Assembly (NCBI GenBank): GCA_002270565.1 | Contig: NQMI01000017.1 | Span: 10,150 to 74,149, forward strand | DNA length: 64,000 nt | DNA from: Stenocarpella maydis | Lineage: Eukaryota > Ascomycota > Sordariomycetes > Diaporthales > Diaporthaceae | Reading direction: 5' to 3' | In this document: positions 33,153 through 45,453 of the stretch, in pieces | How the letters are laid out: the number at the start of each line of letters is the position of its first letter | How positions within the stretch are numbered: the first letter of the stretch is position 1 | Notes under the pieces: model-generated | What the model saw: the letters and a program-made list of their open reading frames with translations, nothing else | The model's database searches: none | Told to the model about the DNA's origin: nothing | Made by a program: the position numbers and the translations under genes

Positions 33153-35538
33153 CTAAACACGATTGATAAAGACCACGGTACTATTATAGTCGCCCAGCAG
33201 CGAGTACTGCAGGCCGACGTTCAGGAGCGTCGCGCCCGAGTAGGTGCCGGACCCCTCAACTTCGTAGGAAGCGGCAGGGTCAAGGCCCTGGAGGCGGATG
33301 AAGGGTAGGGCCTGGTTCCAGACGGAGCGGACCTGGAAGTAGAACAGGACCGCCTGGGAGCCGTCCTCGGAGATGAACAAGGCAGCTGGCCAGTTGGACT
33401 CGTCGGGCAGCTGCAGGCGCCAGAGGTCGCCGTGGATGATGAGCGGGTTGACCCGCTCGGCGAGGGCGATCAGCGCGGGCAGCTGCTCACGGTCCTCCTC
33501 GGCGATCTCTGGAGGGTTGAGCTCGAGCCCGAAGCTGCCACCCATCATGGCGACGTGGGCGCGGAACTCGATCGGGATGCTGCGCTGTGTCTGTTGGTTG
33601 GGGATGGCGCTGACGTGTGCGCCCATTGCGGAAGGAGGGTAGACCAGAGAGGCGCCGAACTGGATGAAGATGCGCGCCAGGGCGTCGGTGTTGTCGCTCG
33701 TCCAGACCTGGGGGAAGTACTGTAGTATGCCCGGGTCGAAGCGACCACCGCCGCTCGCGCAGCCCTCCCAGAGCACCTGAGGAAAGCGGGTGGTCAGCGT
33801 GTCAAAGACGCGGTAGATGCCGAGCATGTAGGCATGGTCGACACCGTCGTAGGGGATCGCGTGGAAGCCCCGGTTGTTGTCCCACTTGACGTATGTGATG
33901 GAGGCACTGCTGAGGATGTTTGCCACCGATTCGATGACAAAGTCCTGCACCTCGGGGAGGGCGAGATCCAAGACCAACTGGTTGCGGCGCAGCGTGCGTG
34001 GATAGCTGCCGGCGCTCAACACCCAGTCCGGGTGCTCATTATACAGTGTCGAGTTGGGGTTCACCATCTCTGGCTCAAACCACAGCCCGAACTGGAGGTT
34101 GGTCGTGCTGTTGGCCGCCTGGAGCTGCGTAACCTGGTCGACAAGAGGGCCGAGCGAGCCGCTTGGGAAACGTTCTGGGTTGACCTCCCAGTCACCTAAT
34201 CCGGCCTCGTCGTCGACGCGAGGATACTCTTTTCCGAACCACCCATCGTCCAGCACAAACAGCTTGACACCAAGATCAGCAGCCTCCTGGGCGAGCGTGT
34301 AGACCGTGCTCTGGTTGTAGTCGAAAAACAGGCCCTCCCAGGAGTTCAGCAGGACCGGGCGGGTCTCGGACTTGAGAGGACTTTTCATGAGATGGTTGCG
34401 ATAGAGGCGATGGTAGGCCCGCGAGAGGCCACCAACACCGGTGTTGGAGTATATGGCTACTGTCTCGGGCGAGGTGAGGCTCTTGCCAGGACCGAGATCC
34501 CATGACAGGTGATAAGGGTTGAAGCCAAGCTGGGCACGTGTGAGACCCTGGGATCCCTTCTCGACATCGACCTGAAACGAGCCTGTGTAGACCAGAGAGA
34601 AGCCCCATGCCTCTCCCTGAGACTCGGTGGTGCTCGGTGTGGCCAAGGCGAGGAAAGGGTTGTGCAGGTGAGATGAGTATCCAGTAGCGCTACCGAACCT
34701 GATTTGATGCAAGGTCAGGGTGGGCACTACGTGATAGCTACGGCTTGCGCGGACTTACCCTTGGACACCGTACTCGACCGTCCTCCTGACTCTCATGGCC
34801 TCTCTCGCCCAGTCTCCGCGCAGCTCGATCATGTCCAGGTCGGTGTACGGCAGGTCAACGCTGAAGCTGGCAAGCCTCTCGACAGTGATGTTGCCCTCTC
34901 CCAGGTTTGTCAGGCTCACACTCCTGACCACGGCATCGTACTTGGGGAAGATGGAGTAGGTCAGGTTTGCCGCAATGGAGGAGTAGTTGTCATAGAGGTG
35001 GACCACGACGGTTGACACGTCCTCCTCGCTGCCAAAGGTCGAGGGGAGGCCCGGCAGCTCCGGCTTCCCAGGGACGATGGTGTGAGACTGGTACTGGAGG
35101 TCGCTGATGGCGTACCCGGCGGTCTGACGGACACGGACGGCTGGAATTCTGAAGTCGCCACGGCCAAGATCGGGGAACTCGCGCCTCACACGTCCGGGCA
35201 TGCCGACCCAGCCGTCGACTTTGGGCACCGGAAGAGGCACAGTCTCGTAAGCCAAACCGCCGAAGTGGTCTCCGATCAGATCACCGGTGGCATTATCGAC
35301 ATGGAAGCGGTACGAGACCTTGTCGCCGTTAAGGGCGAAGTCTGTGCCGTCAACCGTGACGCCTGGCGTGGGTTAGTTTTCCCCCCCCCCCCCCGATGTA
35401 GCGCACACGCAGTAGGTGATACATGTAGCGCATGTGTGTCTTACCTGAGGTGGATTGGGCATGGGCCCCGTTGGCGAGCAGCACCGAACCAAAGCCCAAG
35501 ACGGCGACATAGCGCCCCAGGAGTAGAATGCTGAGCAT
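33153..35538 (-). CDS. Secreted GH36 alpha-galactosidase
   Basis: Three exons, 35538-35445, 35362-34759 and 34698-33153, with introns of 82 and 60 bp, give 747 aa. The ATG at 35538 is followed directly by a signal peptide ([20 protein letters not shown], cleavage near AHAQS). An ATG at 35580 would add 14 residues before it. The N-terminal beta-domain is followed by the (beta/alpha)8 barrel: [18 protein letters not shown], nucleophile Asp in [20 protein letters not shown], and acid/base Asp in WTSDNTDA. These are GH36/clan D landmarks. The enzyme releases alpha-1,6-galactose from raffinose-type sugars and galactomannan outside the cell. Several N-glycosylation sites (NYS, NLT, NIT, NST) fit secretion. 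Intron 1 contains a run of 14 C, liable to sequencing error. Confidence 0.94.
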
Positions 35539-37162
35539 CTTTACCGGTACCTGAGTGATCGAGGCACTTGAGGTGGGCATGGACTCCTCAGGAGAGCAGC
35601 GGCGGTCGTGTCCATCGTCCCTTATGTATCGGTTGTGCTGTCGTATGCGGTCACTTACTCGGACCGGGTGTAACCTATACTAGTCGAGAGGCAATGATCC
35701 GGCCTGTACCAGGGCCAGAAGAGGGGTAGGCACACTTCGGTAAGCATACGTGTACCTGTAGGTACATAGTGCAAGTAAGGACGAACTGCGGAGGCTGGGA
35801 GACGCAACCTGGCGAGCCTGGCCCTGATCCTGTGTGCCGGCCCTTGCCTCGCCCGCCTTGGGTGGTTCCATCGCGGTCCCATCGCAGAGCGCCAAGGCTG
35901 GCGTCCTTGAAGCTCGCAGTCATTAGTCATTAGGCTGGCCCTCTCCGCACAAGGCGAATACACTAAAAGGCGGTCGCTGATCAACAGGGCAGCAAGGCAG
36001 CAAGGCTAACCCCCCACAGCCGCCAGTACTACGTAGAACTTTCTGCTTGCTTGGCATGGCCGGTTTCCACCTCCCATTGTCCAATGGGACAAACTTCGGG
36101 CTGACCCTGGTAATCCAAGACGGTCTTCCATGACTTAGTGTACTTCGTGGGGAAACACCCTTTTCTTGCAGGCACCACGTCAAGGCCCAGCAGTCTGGGG
36201 CGAGGTGACGCTGATACTCCAATACCACCCCACACATATCATCTCGTTGACATCCGAACTCGCACTGGTCATCCATTTAACAGACCATCCAGCGACTGGC
36301 CAAGCTTCGCGAAGGCTCCTGCTCTCGCTTGACCTCTGATCCCTCAACTGCCAAACCGACTATGCAATGCCCATGTCCTTGACCACCATGGCAGCCGGAG
36401 TTGCCGTCGCAATCCACTGTGGTTCGAGTCTTTAGTCTCCCATGCCCCCCCCCCCCATACACAGCGTATGGCCAATCAGGTTTGATGTGGGGAATCCATG
36501 TGAAATTTGCCGGTTGCTTTGCGGGGAGCCGTCCGAGGACGTCCGTCGGGAACATGGCCGGGCAAGAAACCCCTACCAGACGCCCTACCAAGAAAGCTGG
36601 GTGGTTATAGTGTAGTAGAGGTGTATGGAGGGGGCAGCGTAGAGAAAGCCATGCAGGGCTTCTGTATCACTACGTCATCGTTTGTGGAGCAATGTCGAGG
36701 GGAAACGCTTTTCTCTATTGCACAGTCCTAACGCTTGAACCTGCCCGCGCCCTGTCAGCCCGATTTTATACACGCTGGCTGCTGTATCTCATACACTGAA
36801 GAAAACATCCACAGGTCGCCGTGGTCGCACAACAGACGCGCGTTTAAGCATTGTCAGAAAAGCGACTATATGTGACCGCGCATATTTCCCAGAGACAAAG
36901 CAGAGGGTGCATTCCCCAAGGTTGCCTCGTGGATGCAGTAGTTGGCAATGTTGCGAGTGCATTGCGATGCACTCACGGGACCAGCATTGTGACTCCTCGG
37001 GTGTCGTTGCTCAAGCAAGGTAGAGGCTGGCTGAGCCCTTGCGCGGAGCCAACAATTGACTAAAGAGTGCAACCCCGATGGTGGCCTAGCTTGAAGATTC
37101 CTCGGCTTACTTCGGGCTCGCCTCGTTTTGAGTCATGACATTTTGCTTGAATTATGCTGTTT
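35539..37162. other. Intergenic region, no supported gene
   Basis: This is the promoter side of the galactosidase and DNA beyond the NPC1 locus. A C10 run lies near 36446. Short frames have no motifs. A GTACCTGTAGGTAC-like imperfect palindrome lies near 35750. Confidence 0.45.
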
Positions 37163-37732
37163 TCAAGCTTCCTCGTCTTCGAGGATCGTGCCAAGAGGCG
37201 CACCTTTTTCCGCTCTGTTGTCTGGGGCTTTGGCTTTGTGGTGACAGTTCGGGGTGGCTTGAAAGCCTTCACTGGGGAGATTCGTCGTATACTGTCTCTG
37301 CTTTGCACTCTTCGAGCCCCTGGGCCGTACCTTTCCACGGAGCTTTGATGCACTCCATTGCTTTTTGGGTAGGCTGTCTTGCCATTCCAAGACGCCCTTG
37401 ACGCCCTCCGTATTCGCAGCCTGTGCATGAGCCAGCGCATGACCTGCCGGCGCACTGACTCCGTCCTTTCCTTTGCCTTTCGCTGCGCTGGGTATCTGCA
37501 ATCGCTGGGCAGAATTGTCCTGGCTTCCCAAGGCTATGTTGGAAATCATCTCCTCCGCGCCTGTGGACTCTCTGTCAGCAACAGAGACTTCCCGCACAGG
37601 TTGTTCTTCTTCCCCAACGAGATTAGTGGTGGCGCCTTCTTGTTGCTGATTCACGTGTCCCACGTTTCCGCTCGTGTTTCTCGATTCCACGTAAGTTTGA
37701 GTGAAAAGACTCAAATTTGAAAAGGGGGGTGT
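37163..37732 (-). other. 189-codon open extension in frame after the NPC1 stop
   Basis: After the TAG that ends NPC1 (37733-37735) the same frame stays open for 189 codons to a stop at 37163-37165. No ATG occurs near its beginning, so it is not an obvious separate gene. The translation is hydrophilic, Gln/Ala/Lys-rich and probably disordered (for example LVGEEEQPVREVSVADREST) and ends LGTILEDEEA. It could be a stop-readthrough extension, an alternatively spliced 3' exon, a decayed former C-terminus, or simply 3' UTR open by chance in moderately GC-rich DNA. Confidence 0.3.
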
Positions 37733-40700
37733 CTAATCCTCCTCGGAGTCACTATCGTCCTGGTCCACTAGGGCTCTAAACCGGCGGCTAGCCAGATCTT
37801 CCTCAAGACCACCCTCGCTCTCGGGGTCAAGGTAGCCCTCGCCACCCATAAAGCTGAGGATGACGGGCAGGAAGACCAGGGCATGCGTAGCTGCGAATAC
37901 CACGAGTGCAACCCAGATGCGGAAGTAGTAGATCTCAAAGATCTTGCTCCGCGTGAAGGCCAGTACAAAGACGCCAAGTATCTTCGTAACCGTAATTCCC
38001 GAAAAGACGGAGCCGCCGACATTGACGAGCGCAGTCCAAGCACGCGCATCGCGCCCCCGGAAGCGGTTCTTAGCGCGTTCCATGAAGGTGCGCGAGGGGA
38101 ACATGAAAGCCCTCGCAATGTGGGCGCAAAACTCGACCGCGATGCCCACACAGATAATCAGGTTGACCAGCGACACAGCGTTGAGGCTGACATCGAACAC
38201 CGCCATTGCACCGATGATGTCCACGATGGTCATCACTACTGAGATGGCGATGGCCGCACCAGTGAGTGCTGAGCCGAGCAGAATTGACGAAATAATGAAG
38301 ATGATACCGATCGCGGCGCTGAGGAGACCTGCCGTCAGGCCGACGATCGTCACATACTGGTCAAAGAATATGTAGTAGACGCTGTATGGGAACACTTCCG
38401 CCCCCGTCGAGCGGCTAACGTCGTCGGCAATTCGTCTTGCCGAGGTATAGGCGTTGATGAAGTCATCTTGACTGCGCAGGGGCGAGTGCATCGTCCGGAA
38501 GTGACTTGCAGGGATTGTCTCCTTGTCTTCGTCGATCACGACGGCAGATCCGTAGGATGCTTGGCCGCCAAGTGGGCAGTCCTCAGTAGTCGGCGCGGAG
38601 AGGAACTTTTGGAGGTAGTGGATGAATTCATCTCCCTCCGGCATCCCTGAAAGCGTGATATTCCAAGCTGGATCTCGGTCCTCGAAGCAGGCAGATCCCT
38701 TCTCGACACAACACTCCTCAAACTGAGGATTGAGCCACAGGAAGAAGTCATCAACCCAGCTCGCGGCTGGGGACGAGATGTACGACACATCGGTGCGCTT
38801 GCGTTCTTGTTCCAAAACGTTTGTGAGGGACAGTGTGTCACAGGTTGTAAACCGCGCGCAAATCTGTCGCTGGTGCTTTCTTTTGGTGGCATCAACGTCC
38901 TTGGCCACGAAATAGACCGGTGGGCCTGAGTCGAAATAGTCGTAGAGATCGTTGAAGTAGGGGATGAGATAGGAGTCATCAGGAATTGCTACTCTCTGGT
39001 CAAGCCCCAGTTTGACCTCAGGGATCAAAGCAACGCCGGCGGCGAAGAGACCAAGGAAGATTGTGACGATTGCCACCTTCATCTTCTTGCCAAGCAGAGA
39101 GGGCGCGTAGTATCGGATTATGAAGCGCTGTAGGAGACCCTCCTCGGGTGCCTCGTACAAGCGGGCGCCCATGTTGCCGTTGCTACCGTTCAGGTGGACC
39201 CTAGCCGCCTTAATTGTGATGCAAGGCATGCAGTCCATCCTGGAATCCTCAACCCGCTTCTGGTTGAACGACAGCAACGAGATGAAGAGCGTAACTTGCA
39301 AGAGAGCGTTGATGAAAACCGCGCCAGCGGCATAGACGGCAAAATTGCGAACAGCTGGCATGCCGACGAATGCACCAAGCGCGAAAGACACCGTCTCAGT
39401 TGTCGCAGATAGAAGGATCGAAGGGCCCATGCGCCCCAGGGCTCTGGCAACACGCATTTCGACGTCGTCATCAGGGTTCCTGATGTTGACGCGCTCGAAC
39501 TCATGGACAATGAGAAAGATGTTATCGACACCGACAGCAAGTACGATGAACGGAATCACATCAACGATGATGAGCGTAGCCCTCAGATTCGCCCAAGAAA
39601 AGAGACCGATAGATGCGCTGATCGACATGAGGACGATGAGAATGCCAGCAACACCGAGGGAGAACTTGGACTCGACAATGCTGACGGCTGGGTTTCTTAT
39701 CATGTCCTTAAGGGAGAGTGTCGTGGAGCCGAGGGCGATGGATGCATACAAGAACATAATGATGTAGCTAACGATAATGATCTTAGCATCCGTGTTGGTC
39801 GTCTTGTTGAGCTCTTGCTCCAAGCTGATTTCCGTGGAGAATGAGAGTCTGAGGCTCCTGGAGCTCGCCTCCTCCTGGACCTCAAGCAAGCGGTCCTTCA
39901 AGGCCCTTTCCCAGTCCATGGCTCGAGCAAGCTCAGGTGTCCCTTCAGCAAAGTTGTTGACGACCCAAGTCACCGTCATGGCAGGGGCGTCTACCACATC
40001 GTTTGTGTCGGAGTAACCACCGAGAATCATGTTCGGTTCCAGAGGCTGGCCATAAGCCGGTCGGCACTCCGCGGGCGCCTGGGCGCATTGTCGTAGCTTA
40101 TCTTGCCAGTCATCCTGGCCTACAAGCGCGGGCTCGTTCTCGAAATACGCCGCCACCGACTGAACAACACAAGCAGACCCGGTTGGCTTGAAGCAGACAT
40201 CATTTAGCCTCATCCTAAAGGTCTCGCTCTCGAGCTGCGAGATGCTCTTCTCCACTTCGAACCACCAGAGTAGTGTCTCATATGTGAGAACAGGCCCCGG
40301 TCCCGAAGGGAGGGTATCGTTGACCAGAAACACCTTCTCTGCTCGGTAGAATGGACCGAAATTGGAATCGAAGAACTCCTTTTCCTGCGCAGCAGATGAG
40401 GTCGGCGCGACCCATAGTCTCGCTGGGTCCTTTTCGATCTCAAAACGCACCCACCCGGCGCTGAGGACAATGATGACGATGAGGGAGCTCGTTATCGTGA
40501 TGGCGGGAAACCGTGCTGCCAGGTGGCCAAGCTTATAGAAGGCCGTATCGCACCAGGTATTCAGTCGGTAGGGCCTGGTCGGCCGATCGAACATGGCGCC
40601 ATTCTGTACGAGCCGGCCCTCGTCATCCTCATCGTCGCTGGCGTCGATTCCACCCTGTAGCAGGGTCCTCTCCTCCTGTAGACGCGCAGCCCGCTTGCGG

Positions 40701-41616
40701 TACCACACATGACCAACGATGGCCACGATGAGTGTCAGAAGGAGAATGCTGTAGACAAATATAGCGGCAAACGAGAGGCATGGCAACACCCCAACCTTGC
40801 AAGCGCCAGCCTCTTCGACCTGGGGCAATTCGGGGCATACTTCTGGGCAGTCAACGCATGCGCAGCGGAAGTTTGGGTCTTCGTCATTGCATTTCTTGGG
40901 CGTCATGGGGAGAGGATCCATCTTGGGCTCCTTGTATGACGTTGGGAAATTGATCTGGAACGGAGAGCCGACCAGCTTCTCGTCGCCCAGGTACTTGAGG
41001 AATTGGGTATAGTTCTTGGCGCCGCCTCCAATGAGTTTCATGGCCTCGCTGTTGCTTGGCCCAAACTTGACGTTTTTGCAGCTACCGTAGAAGCCGGTAC
41101 CATAGTCTGCGGAGATAAGCTGGTCAAGCTCTGTAACGAGCATCTTGTCGTTCTTGGACATGGTTTTTGTAACGTTTATAAAGAGCGACTGGTCGGGAGA
41201 GCAGGTGAAAGTGCAGAAGAGGTTGTAGAAGTTGTCCTTGCAAGCCGGGCATGACGATACGATGGTGTTGGCGGTGGAAAGTTCATCCTTGAGAGAATCG
41301 ACCTGCGGTGATGGTCCATCTGTCAGCTGGTGGAGAGGAGATGGCTACAACGGAATGAGAGACGCACCTGGTCCTTGGTGCAGCATATCGGGCCGTCGTT
41401 CCACTTTGGACCGCACAGATCTACCAGCTGTTGCCTCAACGCCTTGTCGGGTTCCTCGGCAAGACCGTTGTCGACACAGGGAAGCTCTTTTCCAAAGAAG
41501 CTCTTCTTCCCGCAGTGGTTGCGGATGGCACAGCGTCCGGCCTCGTGCTTGGGCGTGTACAAGTCGTCTGCCAGTCCCAGGCCGGCGAACAGAGCCAGGG
41601 CAGCGAATTTGGCCAT
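37733..41616 (-). CDS. ncr1: Niemann-Pick C1-type sterol transporter (Ncr1/NPC1)
   Basis: Two exons, 41616-41368 and 41302-37733, separated by a 65-bp intron, give 1272 aa, the usual size. The signal peptide (MAKFAALALFAGLGLADD) leads into the Cys-rich N-terminal sterol-binding domain (AGRCAIRNHCGKKSFFGKEL, CCTKDQ, and CPACKDNFYNLFCTFTCSPD at the start of exon 2). A TM helix (LPCLSFAAIFVYSILLLTLI) and luminal domain follow, then the sterol-sensing domain around IIVSYIIMFLYASIALGS and FIVLAVGVDNIFLIVHEFER, a second Cys-containing luminal loop, and a final RND-type helix bundle. It moves sterol and sphingolipid through the vacuolar/late-endosomal membrane. The tail is acidic (DQDDSDSEED) and ends in TAG. 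Confidence 0.96.
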
Positions 41617-43847
41617 GTTGACCGAGAGTGCCGCAGAGCGGCGGTGGATGGCGAAGAGCAGTGCAAAGCGCAAGCGGCAGAACGAGAAACTCCTGCACCT
41701 GGCAGATGGGCGGGTGCTGATAAGGATGCAGGTAGCTCTCGCTGATGAGCAAGTACGTATGTAGTTGAGATGGTTTATGGTTGATGTTGTGACGAGACGA
41801 GGCCGAGGCAGGGGCGGCTAATCCCTGTCCGTACCGAGTAGTGCACCAGAGCTGTCCTGCGTCATCAGCAGCCACTCTGGCACTGCAGAACGAGGTGTTG
41901 CCGGGGAACCTATAGTCACACCCACGTTTGGCGTCAGCACATGTAGTGCTTATCAAGGCGCCTCCTGTCACACGCCAGCCTGGGCCAAACCATCACCTGC
42001 ACAACCACACATGGATAGGCTTGGGCACACACAAGACTGCCGTGGCTCGAAACAGAAGCAACGGGCACTCAGGGTCTGGGAATTGAGACAGACAACCCCT
42101 TTTTCGCGATATAAGGCTAGGGGTGCTATGCAGCGTGTGGCGTCACACCTTTGCCCTTCTAGTACAGTGGTCTACTTTCGCGACACCTTTGGGGGTTATC
42201 TAACCGGCTGATGACCACTTTGGCAGCGTAGCTCATCTAGAAGCTCAGAACAGCTCATGGAGATAATAGGACGTTCTAACAAGCGTGGATTCCGATGAAT
42301 ATTCTGACTGAGGCCGCGGCGACATCTGTAACATGACAAAGGTAATATACACACACCATTAAAGTGTCGGCCTGTCCTCTCAAAATGGCCCCCAACACAT
42401 TCATGTATGAGAAGCCACGGTTGCCTTGCTGGATGCCATCAAAGAATTGTGGGCTGTCTTGCGGTGCAACGCACCTCATAATCTCGGCAGCTTTGAACGT
42501 GAAGAGAAGGTTCTTGATTTTGCTCTCCCAAGATATCGGATAAAGTTCCCAGACTACATTTTCTCCCATCAGCCTTCAAGGCCGACTGCACGCCTGATGG
42601 TCAAGCAGATTGCAGACCAGAAAAACCGCAACGGAGGAAGCAATGGAAACAATTATTCGCCTCTAAGTTGCTATTCATAAGGCGGATTTATATCAGTGTT
42701 ATTTTTCAGCCACTTGTTGGTCTCTGCCCGTGTATTGACCTAAATGTACCATTTCTTTGCATACATATCCAGGGAGGGGGAACTTTTGAGCGAGGCGAAT
42801 GATTAATGGGTATCTTGAAACCTTGGCTTAGCTGGTTATAAGAGCACTGCTATCACTGATCAGGTAGATGTAAAGAGGCAGGTGGAAAGTCCGAGCTGCC
42901 TTTTTGCCTTACCAGAGCAGATTGAGGATTGTGGTAGCTCCTCGGAAGCCTAATGTCAAAAGTTCTTCATCATGAGTACTTCCAGGGGAACGCACCAATC
43001 AGCTCAGCAGCCAAGACAAAACTGAGCCTTTCTTGTCACGGAGTTCAGGTTAAATAGGAAAGCTCATATGATAAAGACGTAGCACATAACCTATTGTAAT
43101 TGGAGAGCTAACCACATCATTCAGAAACAAGATGTATAACTGTGGTCATGCATTTGGCCTTAACATCATGCTCAACTTTCTGCGATTCTTTGAAGTTGCT
43201 ACAGCTCGCTCGTGGGCAGGCTGGGCCTACCTAATGTCGCTCGCGGAAGTCCTGCAGCAGTCACTCCTAATACTGTTGTGACGCTGCCTCAGGAGCCCAC
43301 CATACCTACTTGAGTATACCTAGCCTACTTTACCTAGGTAGACAGCTATTTATCACAGCGATCAAGGGTCACCAAGATCACAACAACTCTCCATCTCAAA
43401 CCTCATCGTCAATAGTTATCTGTGAATTAGTATTACCAGACCGTATCCCAACACAAGATTTGCCGTCTTCTACGTCCCTTAGGCGTCTTATTCTTCCACA
43501 CATTCCAGCTGCTCCTTTATGCAGCTTCCCCCAACTATTTGTGGCTTACCGTACATTAACCTTCGCACCAACCACCCACTCTTATAACCCCCCCACCCCC
43601 CTTTTACAGAACCTTCTTTGTTACACTAAAGCCGTCCAAAGTCTTCCATCAATCTCAGCCTTCGATACTTACAAGCGCTTTATACAGGCCAGCCTCATCA
43701 CCGGTGGTCAGAAGTCAAGTGAGAATACTCGTCACCCAACTCGGACCCAGGTGAAGCTACTAACTGGACCCTCGTCCGATTCAGCGATCTGACCATATAC
43801 ACGCTCCTCGTGATATTCATCAAGCTCACTCTGCTCCTCTGCCCACC
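41617..43847. other. Intergenic region, one weak exon-like stretch
   Basis: No complete gene is seen. A minus-strand ATG frame at 42276-42569 (MGENVVWELYPISWESKIKN ... GFSYMNVLGAILRG) looks somewhat coding and has a possible donor after ADTLM, but no partner exon or family was found. A perfect TACCTAGGTA lies at 43331-43340. Confidence 0.4.
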
Positions 43848-44213
43848 ATGCCTGTCAACCAGCACAACAATAGCTCTCCTGCCCCTGAGGCCCAGGAGGC
43901 ACCCTCGACCCCGGACCTTCTCACGATCAAGGTCACCGACAACCACAACGAAACTCATTTCAAGATCGGCAAGTCCACCAAGATGGAGAAGCTGATGGAC
44001 GCCTTCTGCGATCGCATTGGCAAGAATCTCGGCAACACCCGTTTCTTCTTCGATGGCAAACGCATCCTGCGTGACCACACTGCCAGCGGCCTTGAGATGG
44101 ACAATGGTGATACCATTGAAGTCTTCGATGAGCAGAAGGCGGCAGCAGATGCCTCTAGCCACTTGGAAGGGCATACGAACGGAGGGCTTTGGAGGGCTTT
44201 GGCACTTGTCTAA
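43848..44213 (+). CDS. SUMO-like (ubiquitin-fold) protein with atypical C-terminus
   Basis: A single-exon gene of 121 aa. After a short flexible N-terminus, residues about 25-94 form a Rad60-SLD/SUMO beta-grasp domain: LLTIKVTDNHNETHFKIGKS, KLMDAFCDRIGKNLGNTRFF, FDGKRI, and LEMDNGDTIEVFDEQ. In ordinary SUMO the EQ is followed at once by (I/L/V)GG, the conjugation site. Here the chain continues with KAAADASSHLEGHTNGGLWR and ends ALALV, so the only Gly-Gly is about 17 residues late and precedes an eight-residue hydrophobic tail. Canonical fungal SUMO genes usually have introns; this has none. It may be a diverged, possibly retro-copied SUMO paralogue acting without conjugation, or processed at the late GG. 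Confidence 0.75.
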   Translation: MPVNQHNNSSPAPEAQEAPSTPDLLTIKVTDNHNETHFKIGKSTKMEKLMDAFCDRIGKNLGNTRFFFDGKRILRDHTASGLEMDNGDTIEVFDEQKAAADASSHLEGHTNGGLWRALALV

Positions 44214-45453
44214 GGGTTTGGATGAGGTGCCTACCTGTGGAGAGAGGCCACTCTCATCTTTGACACACTCTCTCGAAGCACTGGCATGGGTCTCACTTGC
44301 AAGGTGTTGTAAGAGATCTTGACAGTCAGGTACCTAGGTATTTGGTAGGGCGCGAGATAGCTGCGTTCTCTCCTCAGAGTGCGCCTGTAGTCCATCAGGC
44401 AAATCTACTGTCAGCCCTCCTCAATCATCGAGCATCCCCATCGTCAATAGTCCAACCATCATTCGCCACTGGCCAGCCTCAATCGGCTCCTGCTCGGGCA
44501 GTTCTGATGTTGCTTCCTAACACTCGTCTACTGCCGTTGGGATTTTCAGTACCCAGCCTGGCCGCTGGTGCGACTGAGTTCAGTTTAAATGCCCTCAGCT
44601 CTCTGGCACAAGCAGCCCTTCAGCCTACCAACCCCCTAGCCGCAGCCTGGTGTCGTCTCTGCTTATCTGCCCTGTCACCCACACCTGACCATCGCTCACC
44701 TTGACCTTGGCCTTGGCCTTTCTGTTTGAATAGTCGATGCGGCCCGTAACACTGGCCGGCATGGACATTGCCTATAAGAATGGGCTCAGCCCTGAGCACC
44801 TCGGTGGCACCCATCTTCATGACACTCACCGGAATCGGCACTAGACCAAGCCTGCTTAACTACCTGGATAGGCAATGCCCTGCGAAGAATCGGTCACCAC
44901 ACCCATATCTCTATGCCCTTTGAATAACGCGGAAAATCACGCCTGGTTTGCCCCGGACCTCCTGTTTCTTAAAGCGAACCAAACAGTCAAGCAACGCACA
45001 GATCCTGAGCGAGAGGAGCCTATTGGCCGGGTGGCACACGACGGTTACCAGAGCTGGCAAAAGGCCTTTAGGAGTCGACTCGCCTGCTGGCTCAACATAA
45101 TCACGGCGTCGATTGAGGTGCTGCCGGGAGGGCTATGGTTTTGGCAATTTGGATGTGGCAGGCCGGTCCGGTGATCTCTTTGGGGCAGCTTGTCCTTTGG
45201 CATGATGCGTACCATTGGCATCATCACGGTCTGCCTGAGGCTCTCACTTGGCACGATGTCTGCGAGTAAGGATCCTGACAAGATGGTTCTCTCGCTTTCT
45301 ATCTGGAATGATGCGGATATACCTCTCGGCGCATCCAAGCCACCTCTTGCTTTACTCCGAAACCGATTTGACAATCACATATGCAACAAACATTCCCGAG
45401 TTACTCCGACAATGCAGACATGCCAAAACCTCGCAGGATCCCTCGCCCCAATG
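44214..45453. other. Intergenic region between SUMO-like and CUE-Smr genes
   Basis: No gene is recognised. A TACCTAGGTA palindrome lies at 44331-44340, 118 bp after the SUMO-like stop. Longer frames (44297-44704) lack motifs. Confidence 0.45.

Noticed and set aside
26506..35538. P450, GT32 and GH36 as a biosynthetic gene cluster
   Set aside because: There is no backbone enzyme, transporter or pathway regulator. The genes are 1.5-2 kb apart, and their families suggest unrelated roles.
36415..36440. GGTTCGAGTC resembling a tRNA T-loop
   Set aside because: The upstream 60 bases do not form D or anticodon arms, and there is no complementary acceptor stem.
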